From Acidimicrobiaceae bacterium UBA7830 (GTDB lineage: Bacteria > Actinomycetota > Acidimicrobiia > Acidimicrobiales > Ilumatobacteraceae), in assembly GCA_002501485.1 (NCBI GenBank), contig DLTS01000040.1, positions 1-21,231 on the forward strand: a stretch of DNA of 21,231 nt, written 5' to 3'. The notes below the pieces were generated by a model. That model had not been told where the DNA came from and searched no databases. It saw nothing but the letters and a program-made list of their open reading frames with translations. Positions within the stretch are counted from its first letter, which is position 1. Each line of letters begins with the position of its first letter. Position numbers and translations under genes: made by a program. Below, one piece after another: positions 7,103 to 14,221 of the stretch.

Positions 7103-7984
7103 ATGGAATTTGGTGTCGTCATCCCTCACAACGAAATCGGAACGGACCCCGGTGCAATTAAGGCCTTCGCACAAAGCGCCGAAGAACACGGGGCAGGCCA
7201 CCTCATGATTTACGATCATGTGCTTGGCGCCCAACGTGATCGACCGGGTGGGTTCAAGGGCCCATACGACTCCGATACTGCGTTCCATGAGCCGTTCGTG
7301 CTGTACGGATTTCTCGCCGCATGCACTGAAAAGGTCGAGTTGGTGACCTCGGTGATGGTTCTTCCGCAACGACAGGCTGCGTTGGCGGCAAAGCAGGCAG
7401 CTGAGGTTGCAATGCTGTCGAACAACCGGTTCCGTCTCGGGGTCGGAATCGGTTGGAACAAAGTCGAATACGACGCCCTTGGTGTTTCATTTGGTCAAAA
7501 AGGTGCTCGTCTCGAAGAGCAGGTTGTGTTCATGAAGCGACTGTGGGAAGAGGACGCGTTTTCATTTGAGGGCGAGTTTCACAATATGGAACTTGCAAGT
7601 ATCTTCCCTCGCCCATCTTCACCAATTCCGGTGAGCTTCGGTGGGTCGGCTCCCGCCGCTCTTGAGCGGTGCGCCCGACTCGGTGACGGCTGGATTCCGC
7701 TCGGTTCTCCAAATGACAAGTCGGCGGCATGTATCGACATCATTAGGTCAACCCGTGAGCAATTGGGCCTTGATATGAGCAATTTTGCCATCCACGCTCA
7801 GGCTCAATATGCGGGCGGTGACCCAGATCGGTGGCGGTCACACGCTGAGAAATGGCAAGCACTCGGGTGCACTCACTTGTCAATCGCCACTCACAATGCG
7901 GGCGACACAAATGTTGACGGGTATCTTGCGCGTATCGCTGAGTATCGCGATGCAGTCGCGGGAATCGTTCAGCCCGTGCGCTGA
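7103..7984 (+). CDS. LLM-class, probably F420-dependent, oxidoreductase
   Basis: A 293-residue luciferase-like TIM-barrel protein. The start MEFGVVIPHN, the segment MIYDHVLGA, and FRLGVGIGWNKVEYDALGV are typical of the actinobacterial F420-dependent LLM subgroup, as is PVSFGGSAPAALERCARLGDGW. Such enzymes use reduced F420 to reduce or oxidise small organic substrates; the substrate cannot be read from the sequence, and FMN use cannot be excluded. A GTG at 7088 would add five residues, but ATG 7103 gives the standard N-terminus. I see no Shine-Dalgarno. The gene lies 27 bp after the DUF2207 gene on the same strand, and its 3' end overlaps the convergent MBL gene by 16 bp. Confidence 0.85.
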   Translation: MEFGVVIPHNEIGTDPGAIKAFAQSAEEHGAGHLMIYDHVLGAQRDRPGGFKGPYDSDTAFHEPFVLYGFLAACTEKVELVTSVMVLPQRQAALAAKQAAEVAMLSNNRFRLGVGIGWNKVEYDALGVSFGQKGARLEEQVVFMKRLWEEDAFSFEGEFHNMELASIFPRPSSPIPVSFGGSAPAALERCARLGDGWIPLGSPNDKSAACIDIIRSTREQLGLDMSNFAIHAQAQYAGGDPDRWRSHAEKWQALGCTHLSIATHNAGDTNVDGYLARIAEYRDAVAGIVQPVR

Positions 7985-8886
7985 TAGAGACCAGCGTCGA
8001 CTTCGGCTGCCTCGCCTCGCTCAATCATTCGGGCGAGGTGCAGTTCAGCAGTGCGTTTCTCGACCAAGTCACAGAACGACATTTCGACGTGCGGTCGGTA
8101 GACGAACCGATGCTTCACCATTTCGTCGACCGATCGGGGCTCGGCAAGAAACTCGAGCATGTTGTTATGCCGCCGATGAATGACGTCGTGGTACGCATCG
8201 AGCATTTCGATAAACCGTTCTCGACCCTCGATAACACCTTTTTGGTGGAAGGTGACATAAAAATCGGCCTCTTCCTTACGCACCTTGATGAGTGAGTTTT
8301 CGAAGTCATCGAGACTTGACCAGGTGTCGCCGTAGTAGGGACCGAAGCCGGTGAGGTCGATGTCAGAGAGGAAGAACACTCCCTCAGAGATTCGAAAACC
8401 AGAGTGGCCGGCGGTATGGCCCGGAAGGTGGACAGCTTCTACGTCAACTTCGCCAAGGTTCCACACGTGACCATCGTGAAAACCTTCGGCATCGGGGCGT
8501 GGCGCAAAGTTGAACTCCGTAATGATCGACTCGCGGAGTTCCTCTCGGTCGGGCCCGGTGAGCTGATAGGCATCGAGCATGTGTGAAAGTTCGTGCAGTA
8601 CATGCTTATCGGCTTCATGTACGTGAACCCGTGCGTCGGTGAAGAGTCCGGTGCCGGGAAGGTGATCTTCGTGACCGTGACTGGTGATCATTGCGTCGAT
8701 GTGGACCGGCGCACCGCCTTTTTCGACGACGGTCACTGAGGGGTCGATAATTACTGCCTCACTTGAACCCCTCACGACGATTGAGTTGCCAGAGGGGTAA
8801 CCGCCATTGGCATCTCCTACGAGAACGCTGACATGAGGGCTGAGTACTCGTTCTTGGTCCGCCCAATTTACGATTGCTGCTGGCAT
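7969..8886 (-). CDS. MBL-fold metallo-hydrolase
   Basis: A 305-residue metallo-beta-lactamase-fold protein. The metal site is complete: SHGHEDH gives H70, H72, D74 and H75 (an HxHxDH motif with Glu between), then H157 in PGHTAGH, D175 in FLSDIDL, and H214 in TFHQKG. Two metal ions and a hydrolytic role are expected. The family covers glyoxalase II, thioesterases and many others, so I give no substrate. ATG 8886 has a near-ideal Shine-Dalgarno (AAGGAGG, 6 nt away) inside the last codons of msrB, with one base between the msrB stop and this start. An upstream in-frame start at 8910 lies inside msrB and lacks such support. It is the last gene of the acuI-msrB-MBL operon. Confidence 0.85.
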   Translation of the reverse strand: MPAAIVNWADQERVLSPHVSVLVGDANGGYPSGNSIVVRGSSEAVIIDPSVTVVEKGGAPVHIDAMITSHGHEDHLPGTGLFTDARVHVHEADKHVLHELSHMLDAYQLTGPDREELRESIITEFNFAPRPDAEGFHDGHVWNLGEVDVEAVHLPGHTAGHSGFRISEGVFFLSDIDLTGFGPYYGDTWSSLDDFENSLIKVRKEEADFYVTFHQKGVIEGRERFIEMLDAYHDVIHRRHNNMLEFLAEPRSVDEMVKHRFVYRPHVEMSFCDLVEKRTAELHLARMIERGEAAEVDAGLYQRTG

Positions 8887-8887
8887 G

Positions 8888-9298
8888 TCAGGCCTCCTTG
8901 GTCGGTTCAAACCTAAGTGATGCTGAGTTCATGCAATACCGGTCACCCGTAGGTGCGGGGCCATCGGGAAAGACGTGACCGAGGTGTGCATCGCACATAG
9001 CGCAGCGAACCTCGATGCGAATCATCCCGTGTGACCGATCCTCGATGAATTTTACTCGACTGTCATCAATTGCTTGATAAAAGCTTGGCCACCCGCAGTG
9101 GGCATCAAATTTCGTATCAGAAGTGAACAGGTGTGTTCCGCAGACGATGCAGTCGTAACGCCCATCATCAAACACGTTCCAGTATTCGCCGGTGAAGGGG
9201 CGCTCGGTTCCTGCGTTCTGTGTGACTTCGTACTGCACCGGGGTGAGCATTGACTTCAGCACATCGGCAGAGGGCTTCACAAAGGATTGTTCGCTCAT
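8888..9298 (-). CDS. msrB: Peptide-methionine (R)-S-oxide reductase MsrB
   Basis: A 136-residue complete MsrB. It repairs methionine-R-sulfoxide in proteins, usually with thioredoxin as the electron donor. The structural zinc ligands are C50/C53 (CIVC) and C99/C102 (CAMC). HCGWPSF carries C68, a possible resolving cysteine; LGHVFPDGP and RYCMNSASL follow, with catalytic C122. No msrA is fused or adjacent. ATG 9298 has GGAG five bases upstream, within the end of acuI, and one base separates the acuI stop from this start. The next gene follows with the same one-base gap. Confidence 0.96.
   Translation of the reverse strand: MSEQSFVKPSADVLKSMLTPVQYEVTQNAGTERPFTGEYWNVFDDGRYDCIVCGTHLFTSDTKFDAHCGWPSFYQAIDDSRVKFIEDRSHGMIRIEVRCAMCDAHLGHVFPDGPAPTGDRYCMNSASLRFEPTKEA
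8893..8899 (-). promoter_or_regulatory. Strong Shine-Dalgarno (AAGGAGG) for the MBL hydrolase
   Basis: On the minus strand AAGGAGG precedes ATG 8886 by six bases and lies in the last codons of msrB. It decides the start of the MBL gene and shows SD-led translation inside this operon. Confidence 0.75.
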
Positions 9299-9299
9299 T

Positions 9300-10289
9300 T
9301 CAACTCCGTTTCAGGTCGACAACCGAGCGTCCGACGGCTTTACCGTCCAAGATGCCAGTGAGGACATCATCAAGTTCGTCGAGGCCGATGTCGTGTCCGA
9401 TGGTGTCGAGCCCGGCTGGCTTCAGATCTGATGCGATGCGTTGCCACACCTCGCGCCGGCGTTCGATGGGCGTTTGTACAGAGTCGATTCCATTCAGGTT
9501 GACGCCGCGCAAAATGAACGGAAGCACCGTGGTTGGCAGACCGTTTCCTGCCGTGAGACCACTGGCGGCAACTGCACCTCCGTACGCCGTTTGGGCTAGA
9601 ACGTTTGCAAGCGGAACGCCGCCGACACAGTCGATGGCACCTGCCCATTGCTCTCCCTGCAGAGGCTTACCGGCCTCGGAAAGCACTGATCGATCAATGA
9701 TTTCACTTGCCCCAAGATCGGTAAGAAATGATGACTCATCGGGCTTACCGGTGGATGCGACAACTTCGTATCCCAACTGCGACATCATGCTGACAGCGGT
9801 TGACCCAACTCCGCCAGTGGCCCCAGTCACGAGCACTTTTCCGTCAGATGGTGTGAGTCCGTGTTCGAGTAACGCAATCACCGACAGCGCTGCGGTGTAC
9901 CCAGCGGTGCCGAGTACCATGGCTTCGCGAGTAGTGAGTCCGGAGGGCAGCGGAACGATCCAGTCATGTGGGGCAGTCGCAAATTGTGCGAATCCGCCGT
10001 GGCGATTCACCCCGAGGTCATAGCCGTGAACGATGACTTCGGTTCCGGCAGCAATACCTCCTGCATCCTCGAGCAGTATCCCTGCGAGATCAACACCGGG
10101 AACCATCGGGCTGAAGCGAGCAACCCTGCCCGTTGGTGTCGAGGCCAGTCCGTCTTTGTAGTTGACGCTCGACCAGTGCACTTCGATCAAAGCCCCATCA
10201 TCGGCAAGGTCATCGGTCGACATTTCGACGACGCCACGGTCCACGGTTTCACCCGAAGTATCTGCTCGGAACGCTCTGAAAGTTGTCAT
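9300..10289 (-). CDS. acuI: AcuI/YhdH-type acryloyl-CoA reductase (MDR superfamily)
   Basis: A 329-residue zinc-independent medium-chain reductase of the AcuI/YhdH type. The signature SVNYKDGLA (41-49) and the NADPH-binding TGATGGVGS (155-163) are present, along with VPGVDLAG and GTAGYTAA. In the family this enzyme reduces the toxic electrophile acryloyl-CoA to propionyl-CoA, for example during breakdown of dimethylsulfoniopropionate or 3-hydroxypropionate; no DMSP lyase or CoA ligase is in the window. A general quinone or enoyl reductase role is the alternative. A TACGGT box lies 8 nt before the ATG, so this is the probable head of the operon with msrB and the MBL hydrolase. An electrophile-detoxifying enzyme next to a methionine sulfoxide reductase suggests a stress theme (inference). 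Confidence 0.85.
   Translation of the reverse strand: MTTFRAFRADTSGETVDRGVVEMSTDDLADDGALIEVHWSSVNYKDGLASTPTGRVARFSPMVPGVDLAGILLEDAGGIAAGTEVIVHGYDLGVNRHGGFAQFATAPHDWIVPLPSGLTTREAMVLGTAGYTAALSVIALLEHGLTPSDGKVLVTGATGGVGSTAVSMMSQLGYEVVASTGKPDESSFLTDLGASEIIDRSVLSEAGKPLQGEQWAGAIDCVGGVPLANVLAQTAYGGAVAASGLTAGNGLPTTVLPFILRGVNLNGIDSVQTPIERRREVWQRIASDLKPAGLDTIGHDIGLDELDDVLTGILDGKAVGRSVVDLKRS
9304..9307 (-). promoter_or_regulatory. Shine-Dalgarno (GGAG) for msrB
   Basis: GGAG lies five bases before ATG 9298 on the minus strand, inside the final codons of the upstream reductase gene. Confidence 0.55.
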
Positions 10290-10297
10290 AACGATTG

Positions 10298-10303
10298 ACC
10301 GTA
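10298..10303 (-). promoter_or_regulatory. Predicted -10 box (TACGGT) for the acuI-msrB-MBL operon
   Basis: On the minus strand TACGGT is followed by eight bases and then ATG 10289, allowing a leaderless or nearly leaderless message. It lies in the 62-bp gap after glcF, so this operon can be transcribed apart from the glycolate operon. Confidence 0.4.
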
Positions 10304-10351
10304 GTAGCGCAGGGTTGGTTGTCGTGAACGCAGACCGCCGAATGGTTGGGG

Positions 10352-11476
10352 TTATGTGGTTGACGAGTTCGCCGCAAGTGCCCGATCGACGAGCACCATT
10401 GGATGTTCAGTTATCACTCCCGTTGCAGAAAGGTGCATTGAGCATCCAGGGTTTGCGCTTGCCACGACGTCGGGTTGCGCTCGGTTGATCGAGGCGAGTT
10501 TTCGCTCTCGGACCTCTTTAGACATGTCGGGCTGAAGCACCGAATACGCGCCACCGGCCCCGCAGCACAACCCGTCGTCGTCGAGTTCGGTGACCACAGA
10601 CACAAATTTTCGCAGGAGGGTTCGGGTTGGGAGGTGGGCTCGCTGCACGTGCCGTAAGTGACATGGGTCTTGAACAGCGACGTTTACTTCGAGCGGTGTG
10701 ATGTTAGGAAGGCGGTCGAGATGCTCGGCGAGGAACTCTTGTGCGTCAAAGATCTGGAGAGACGAATGTTGTTTGAGGTGCGCGCCACACCCAGCAGAAT
10801 TGACAATTACTGGAATGCTTGGGTCGAGAGTGGCATCGATGTTCTCGGTGAGTCGTTCGCCGTGAGCGGCGAGGCCGGCGTGGGTATGGAGGGCTCCGCA
10901 ACACCCGGCGGCATCACCGGTTGGTGTGACACCAAAGCCGGCGGCTTCAAGCACCCGCTGAGTTGCAAAGTGGACATCACGTTGCCAGGCATCCATAACG
11001 CAGCCGGTAAAGAGGTACACATCGGTTCCCGATGATCGATGCGGCAGTCGTCGGAGAGGTAGCCGTTCGGGAAGTCCGAGACGCGCCGGTATTAGTCGAA
11101 GGCGTTGTGCAATGGCAAGTAGTGATGACCCGAGTCGAAGCAGTCGAGGTTTTGTCAACGGCCACAGAGCGATAGCCCGACGACGTGAACCGCGGTGCTC
11201 GGTGAGAGCATTTCGGGTCGATTCGATGAAGTGGCCATAGGGAACGACTGATGGGCAGGCCGGTTCACAACCGAGACATTGAATACAGGTGTCGAATGCC
11301 TCGGTTACTTCAGTAGTCAATGGCGCATCATGAAGTTGAACTTGCCGCATGAGTGCAATTCGGCCTCGGGGTGAAAACGTTTCATCTCCGGTGACTCGGT
11401 AGGTCGGACAGGACGAGAGGCAGAGCCCGCACTGCACACACGTACCAAGCTGGTCGGGATCGATTCCAAGGTCCAT
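10352..11476 (-). CDS. glcF: Glycolate oxidase iron-sulfur subunit GlcF
   Basis: A 374-residue subunit with the standard GlcF order. Two 4Fe-4S sites are formed by C13/C16/C19/C23 and C64/C67/C70/C74. CCG domain 1 has C159, C192-C193 and C230; CCG domain 2 has C272, C304-C305 and C345. It carries electrons from the flavin subunits GlcD and GlcE toward the membrane quinone pool. The start overlaps the glcE stop by one base (TGATG), and AGGGAGAAG lies 9 nt upstream as a Shine-Dalgarno. It is the last gene of the operon; I see no good terminator hairpin in the 62 bp after it. The CCG architecture resembles the EtfD-like protein in the same window, but that one has a membrane domain and this one does not. 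Confidence 0.93.
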   Translation of the reverse strand: MDLGIDPDQLGTCVQCGLCLSSCPTYRVTGDETFSPRGRIALMRQVQLHDAPLTTEVTEAFDTCIQCLGCEPACPSVVPYGHFIESTRNALTEHRGSRRRAIALWPLTKPRLLRLGSSLLAIAQRLRLIPARLGLPERLPLRRLPHRSSGTDVYLFTGCVMDAWQRDVHFATQRVLEAAGFGVTPTGDAAGCCGALHTHAGLAAHGERLTENIDATLDPSIPVIVNSAGCGAHLKQHSSLQIFDAQEFLAEHLDRLPNITPLEVNVAVQDPCHLRHVQRAHLPTRTLLRKFVSVVTELDDDGLCCGAGGAYSVLQPDMSKEVRERKLASINRAQPDVVASANPGCSMHLSATGVITEHPMVLVDRALAANSSTT

Positions 11477-12354
11477 CAGAACGCGCTTCTCCCTGGGTTG
11501 AGTCGACCGGTCGGGTCAAAATTGTTTTTCATTCGCGTGGAGATTTCAATCACGCTTGGGGGAAGAACGGGTCGAGGTTGAGGTTCGTCTCGCCACACGG
11601 TCCCAACGCCAATCGATGCAACGAATGCGCCCGAACACCCATTGAGTTCGGCCGGTTGAAGAGACCAGCGATGTTGAGGAAGATCGAATGATCCGTCAAC
11701 TTCAGACCATGACCCGATCGACGCCAATGAGTTCAGCGACGCCGCAACATCGGGGGCGTGCCCTTCGAGGAGCACCCGAGTTGATGAACCATTCCATAAC
11801 ACCGCAGAAGGCCGAAGCACCTGGGATGCGATGGTAAATGGATATGCATCATGACTTTCGACCCATTGTGATCGAGGTGGAATCGGGTTTGTTCGCAAAA
11901 TGACTTCCTCGACAAGTCCGAGCGTTCCAAGCGAGCCAACAATGAGTCTCGGAAGATCGAATCCTGAAACGTTCTTTACCGTCGGTCCGCCACCGCGGAC
12001 CACTTTGCCTTCTGCGCTGATGTAAGTGACTTGAAGGACCGATGAGGTGAGCCACCCTCTTCCTAATACTTCGGGGTGGTTCTCACCGATAACAACGGAA
12101 CCGCCGACAGTGCCGCCACGTTCGGGGAGGGCGCAGCGTTGGTCCGCCTCAGCGAGCGCTGCGGCGAGTTCAGCTGTTGTTGTGCCCGCTCGAACGGCGA
12201 CCGTCATCTCTGCCGGGTCATATGACACGACACCCGATGGGGCGTGAACCTCGCGAGCACCAGAGTGAATCTCTCCGCCAACATGCCACCGCGTTCTTCC
12301 TCCGACGACGGTGACGGGGCCTTCGGCTCCAACAACTTTGGCGAAGTCGCTCAT
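11476..12354 (-). CDS. glcE: Glycolate oxidase FAD-binding subunit GlcE
   Basis: A 292-residue FAD-binding-4 protein, shorter than E. coli GlcE (about 350 residues). It has the PP-loop-like LPERGGTVGGSVVIGEN, then TVKNVSGFDLPRLIVGSLGTLG, and it ends with the family's MKNNFDPTGRLNPGR. With GlcD and GlcF it forms the membrane-associated glycolate dehydrogenase. I chose ATG 12354, whose ATGA overlaps the glcD stop; a GTG two codons earlier (12360) is possible. The stop overlaps the glcF start by one base, so D, E and F are coupled and probably made in equal amounts. The shorter length comes from the region between the FAD domain and the C-terminal cap, not from a visible frameshift. Confidence 0.9.
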   Translation of the reverse strand: MSDFAKVVGAEGPVTVVGGRTRWHVGGEIHSGAREVHAPSGVVSYDPAEMTVAVRAGTTTAELAAALAEADQRCALPERGGTVGGSVVIGENHPEVLGRGWLTSSVLQVTYISAEGKVVRGGGPTVKNVSGFDLPRLIVGSLGTLGLVEEVILRTNPIPPRSQWVESHDAYPFTIASQVLRPSAVLWNGSSTRVLLEGHAPDVAASLNSLASIGSWSEVDGSFDLPQHRWSLQPAELNGCSGAFVASIGVGTVWRDEPQPRPVLPPSVIEISTRMKNNFDPTGRLNPGRSAF

Positions 12355-13790
12355 CCCCACACTTCTTCAGGAACATTGCGAAGCGACTGAATATCTGCAC
12401 ATGAGTGACCAACAGGGATCACTTTTCCGGGATTTGACCGGCAAGCCGGATCAAACGCATGGCGGAGGCGCTCTTGGTGATCGAGATCGTCTTCAGAGAA
12501 CATTTGGTGCATATACGGCTGCTTTTCCACACCGATGCCATGTTCCCCGGAGAGGACCCCTCCGGCTGCGAGCGAGGCCTCAACGATCTTTGCTCCAGCC
12601 GCGTGAACACGATCGTAGATTCCGGGTTCTTGGCCGTTGAAGAGCAGCAGCGGATGCAGGTTTCCATCTCCGGCATGGAACACGTTCACCACGGCGAGGT
12701 CGTGCTCATCGGCAATTCGGTAGACCTCTTCAAGGGTGTCTGCCAGTTTTGATCGAGGTACCACGGTGTCATGCAGGTAGTAGTTGGGGGCAATTTGTGC
12801 AACCGCGCCGAACGCAGTCTTTCGTCCCTTCCACAACAGCATGCGTTCCTCATCAGACGCAGCTTGGCGTACGGCGGTTGCACCGTGTTCGCGGCCGATG
12901 TCGGAGATTCGTTGTGCGTCGATAGCGACTCCGTCGGGAAGCCCGTCGACTTCGGCAAGCAGCACGGCGCCGGCATCACGGGGGTATCCAACGTTGACGT
13001 AATTCTCCACTGCGATGGTGATGCCTTGATCCATCACTTCCATTGCGGCAGGCACGATTCCGGCGGCGATGACAGCACTCACCGTTGCGGCGGCATCACG
13101 TGGAGTGTCGAATGAAAGAAGAAGTGTGCTCACCGCTGGCGGGTTCGGGGTGATGCGTACCGCAACCTTCGTCGTGATGCCGAGCATTCCCTCTCCGCCG
13201 ATAAACACGCCTCGCAGGTCATACCCGGAGGGTTCAGCATCGAGACCTCCGAGCGTGACGATTTCACCATCGGCGAGCACGACTTCGATGGCAAGGATGT
13301 GAGCGTTGGTGACGCCGTAGGCCAGGCAATGCGGACCGCCAGAGTTGTTGCCGACGTTTCCGCCGATAGTGCAGACCTGTTGGCTCGACGGGTCGGGTGC
13401 GAAGTGGTAGCCGAGCGGCGTGAGGTGCTTCGTGAGATCAAGGTTGACGACCCCCGGCTCGACCCAGGCAATTCGTGAATTGGTATCGACCTCAAGAATT
13501 CGATTCATTCGTGAGAGCGAAATAATCACCGGAGCTCCAAGTGGGATTGCACCCCCGGCTAGGCCAGTTCCGGCGCCGCGTGGCACAACCGATCGGCCGT
13601 GGGCCAAGGCGATGCGGACGACTCGCTGAACCTCTTCGGTTGACTCGCATAGACAGGTGGGCCCGGCGCTACCACCATCGAAGACAGAGGCATCTCGGCG
13701 AAGCAGCGCACGCTCGGCGCTGTCGGCTCGAACCCGGTCTCCGAGGACTCGCTTCAGATCAGCGAGCAGGGCGTCATCGGCCGTGTTCAC
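12351..13790 (-). CDS. glcD: Glycolate oxidase catalytic subunit GlcD
   Basis: A 479-residue FAD-linked oxidase that oxidises glycolate (and often D-lactate) to glyoxylate (or pyruvate). FAD-binding segments are VPRGAGTGLAGGA (69-81) and SSQQVCTIGGNVGNNSGG (135-152), with GVFIGGEGMLGI (194-205). The C-terminal FAD-oxidase domain has FHAGDGNLHP (371-380) and SGEHGIG (414-420), which hold conserved active-site histidines. The start is GTG 13790, and GTGA overlaps the stop of the glcG-like gene by four bases. D-lactate dehydrogenases of the same family look similar, but the adjoining glcE, glcF, glcG-like and malate synthase genes make the glycolate role the best reading. Confidence 0.94.
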   Translation of the reverse strand: MNTADDALLADLKRVLGDRVRADSAERALLRRDASVFDGGSAGPTCLCESTEEVQRVVRIALAHGRSVVPRGAGTGLAGGAIPLGAPVIISLSRMNRILEVDTNSRIAWVEPGVVNLDLTKHLTPLGYHFAPDPSSQQVCTIGGNVGNNSGGPHCLAYGVTNAHILAIEVVLADGEIVTLGGLDAEPSGYDLRGVFIGGEGMLGITTKVAVRITPNPPAVSTLLLSFDTPRDAAATVSAVIAAGIVPAAMEVMDQGITIAVENYVNVGYPRDAGAVLLAEVDGLPDGVAIDAQRISDIGREHGATAVRQAASDEERMLLWKGRKTAFGAVAQIAPNYYLHDTVVPRSKLADTLEEVYRIADEHDLAVVNVFHAGDGNLHPLLLFNGQEPGIYDRVHAAGAKIVEASLAAGGVLSGEHGIGVEKQPYMHQMFSEDDLDHQERLRHAFDPACRSNPGKVIPVGHSCADIQSLRNVPEEVWG

Positions 13791-14221
13791 GGATGCCCAA
13801 ATCCGGCGGCGTCGATTCCTGCGAAGGCTGCAGCCTCGTCGTTGTCAGAAGTGTCACCAGATACACCAACGGCACCGATGACAACTCCGTTGTCAGTGAT
13901 AAGCACTCCTCCGGCAACCGGCACCAGTGGCCCTTGTAGAGAACCTGCGACGCCGTTGATGAAGTGTGGTCTCTCGATTGCCATTTCACCGAGACGCTTT
14001 GAGTTCACACCTAATTGCAATGCGCCATTTGCTTTGCCGAGTGCAACATCAAACCGGCCGGGAGGGGAGCCATCAGAACGCTCGTAAGCGACCGGTGCCC
14101 CTCCGACATCGATCACGAGCACGACAAGGGGGTTCATGCCGTTGTCGATGCCGTGTTGAAGAGCAGACGCAATGATGGTTTGGGCAGCGGTGCGGGTGAT
14201 CGATGGCTGATAGGTGGTCAT
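13787..14221 (-). CDS. glcG: GlcG/HbpS-family protein (DUF336)
   Basis: A 144-residue protein of the GlcG/HbpS family. The fold is shown by LVVLVIDVGGAPVAYERSDG (32-51), RFDVALGKANGAL, and the repeated glycine-rich strands VPVAGGVLITDNGVVIGAVGVSG near 100-122. Family members bind heme or small ligands (HbpS in Streptomyces) or have no known role (GlcG in the E. coli glc operon). There is no signal peptide, so it should be cytoplasmic, unlike the secreted HbpS. ATG 14221 overlaps the malate synthase stop as ATGA, and AAAGG lies 7 nt upstream. Its place between glcB and glcD matches the gene content of E. coli glcDEFGB, in altered order. Its biochemical job here is unknown. Confidence 0.85.
   Translation of the reverse strand: MTTYQPSITRTAAQTIIASALQHGIDNGMNPLVVLVIDVGGAPVAYERSDGSPPGRFDVALGKANGALQLGVNSKRLGEMAIERPHFINGVAGSLQGPLVPVAGGVLITDNGVVIGAVGVSGDTSDNDEAAAFAGIDAAGFGHP

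Noticed and set aside
6817..7122. Proline-rich minus-strand ORF
   Set aside because: Its proline run is the complement of the glycine-rich DUF2207 tail; there is no independent evidence for a gene.
9250..10023. 257-codon plus-strand ORF opposite acuI
   Set aside because: It has no recognisable domain and lies wholly across well-supported acuI and msrB coding sequence.
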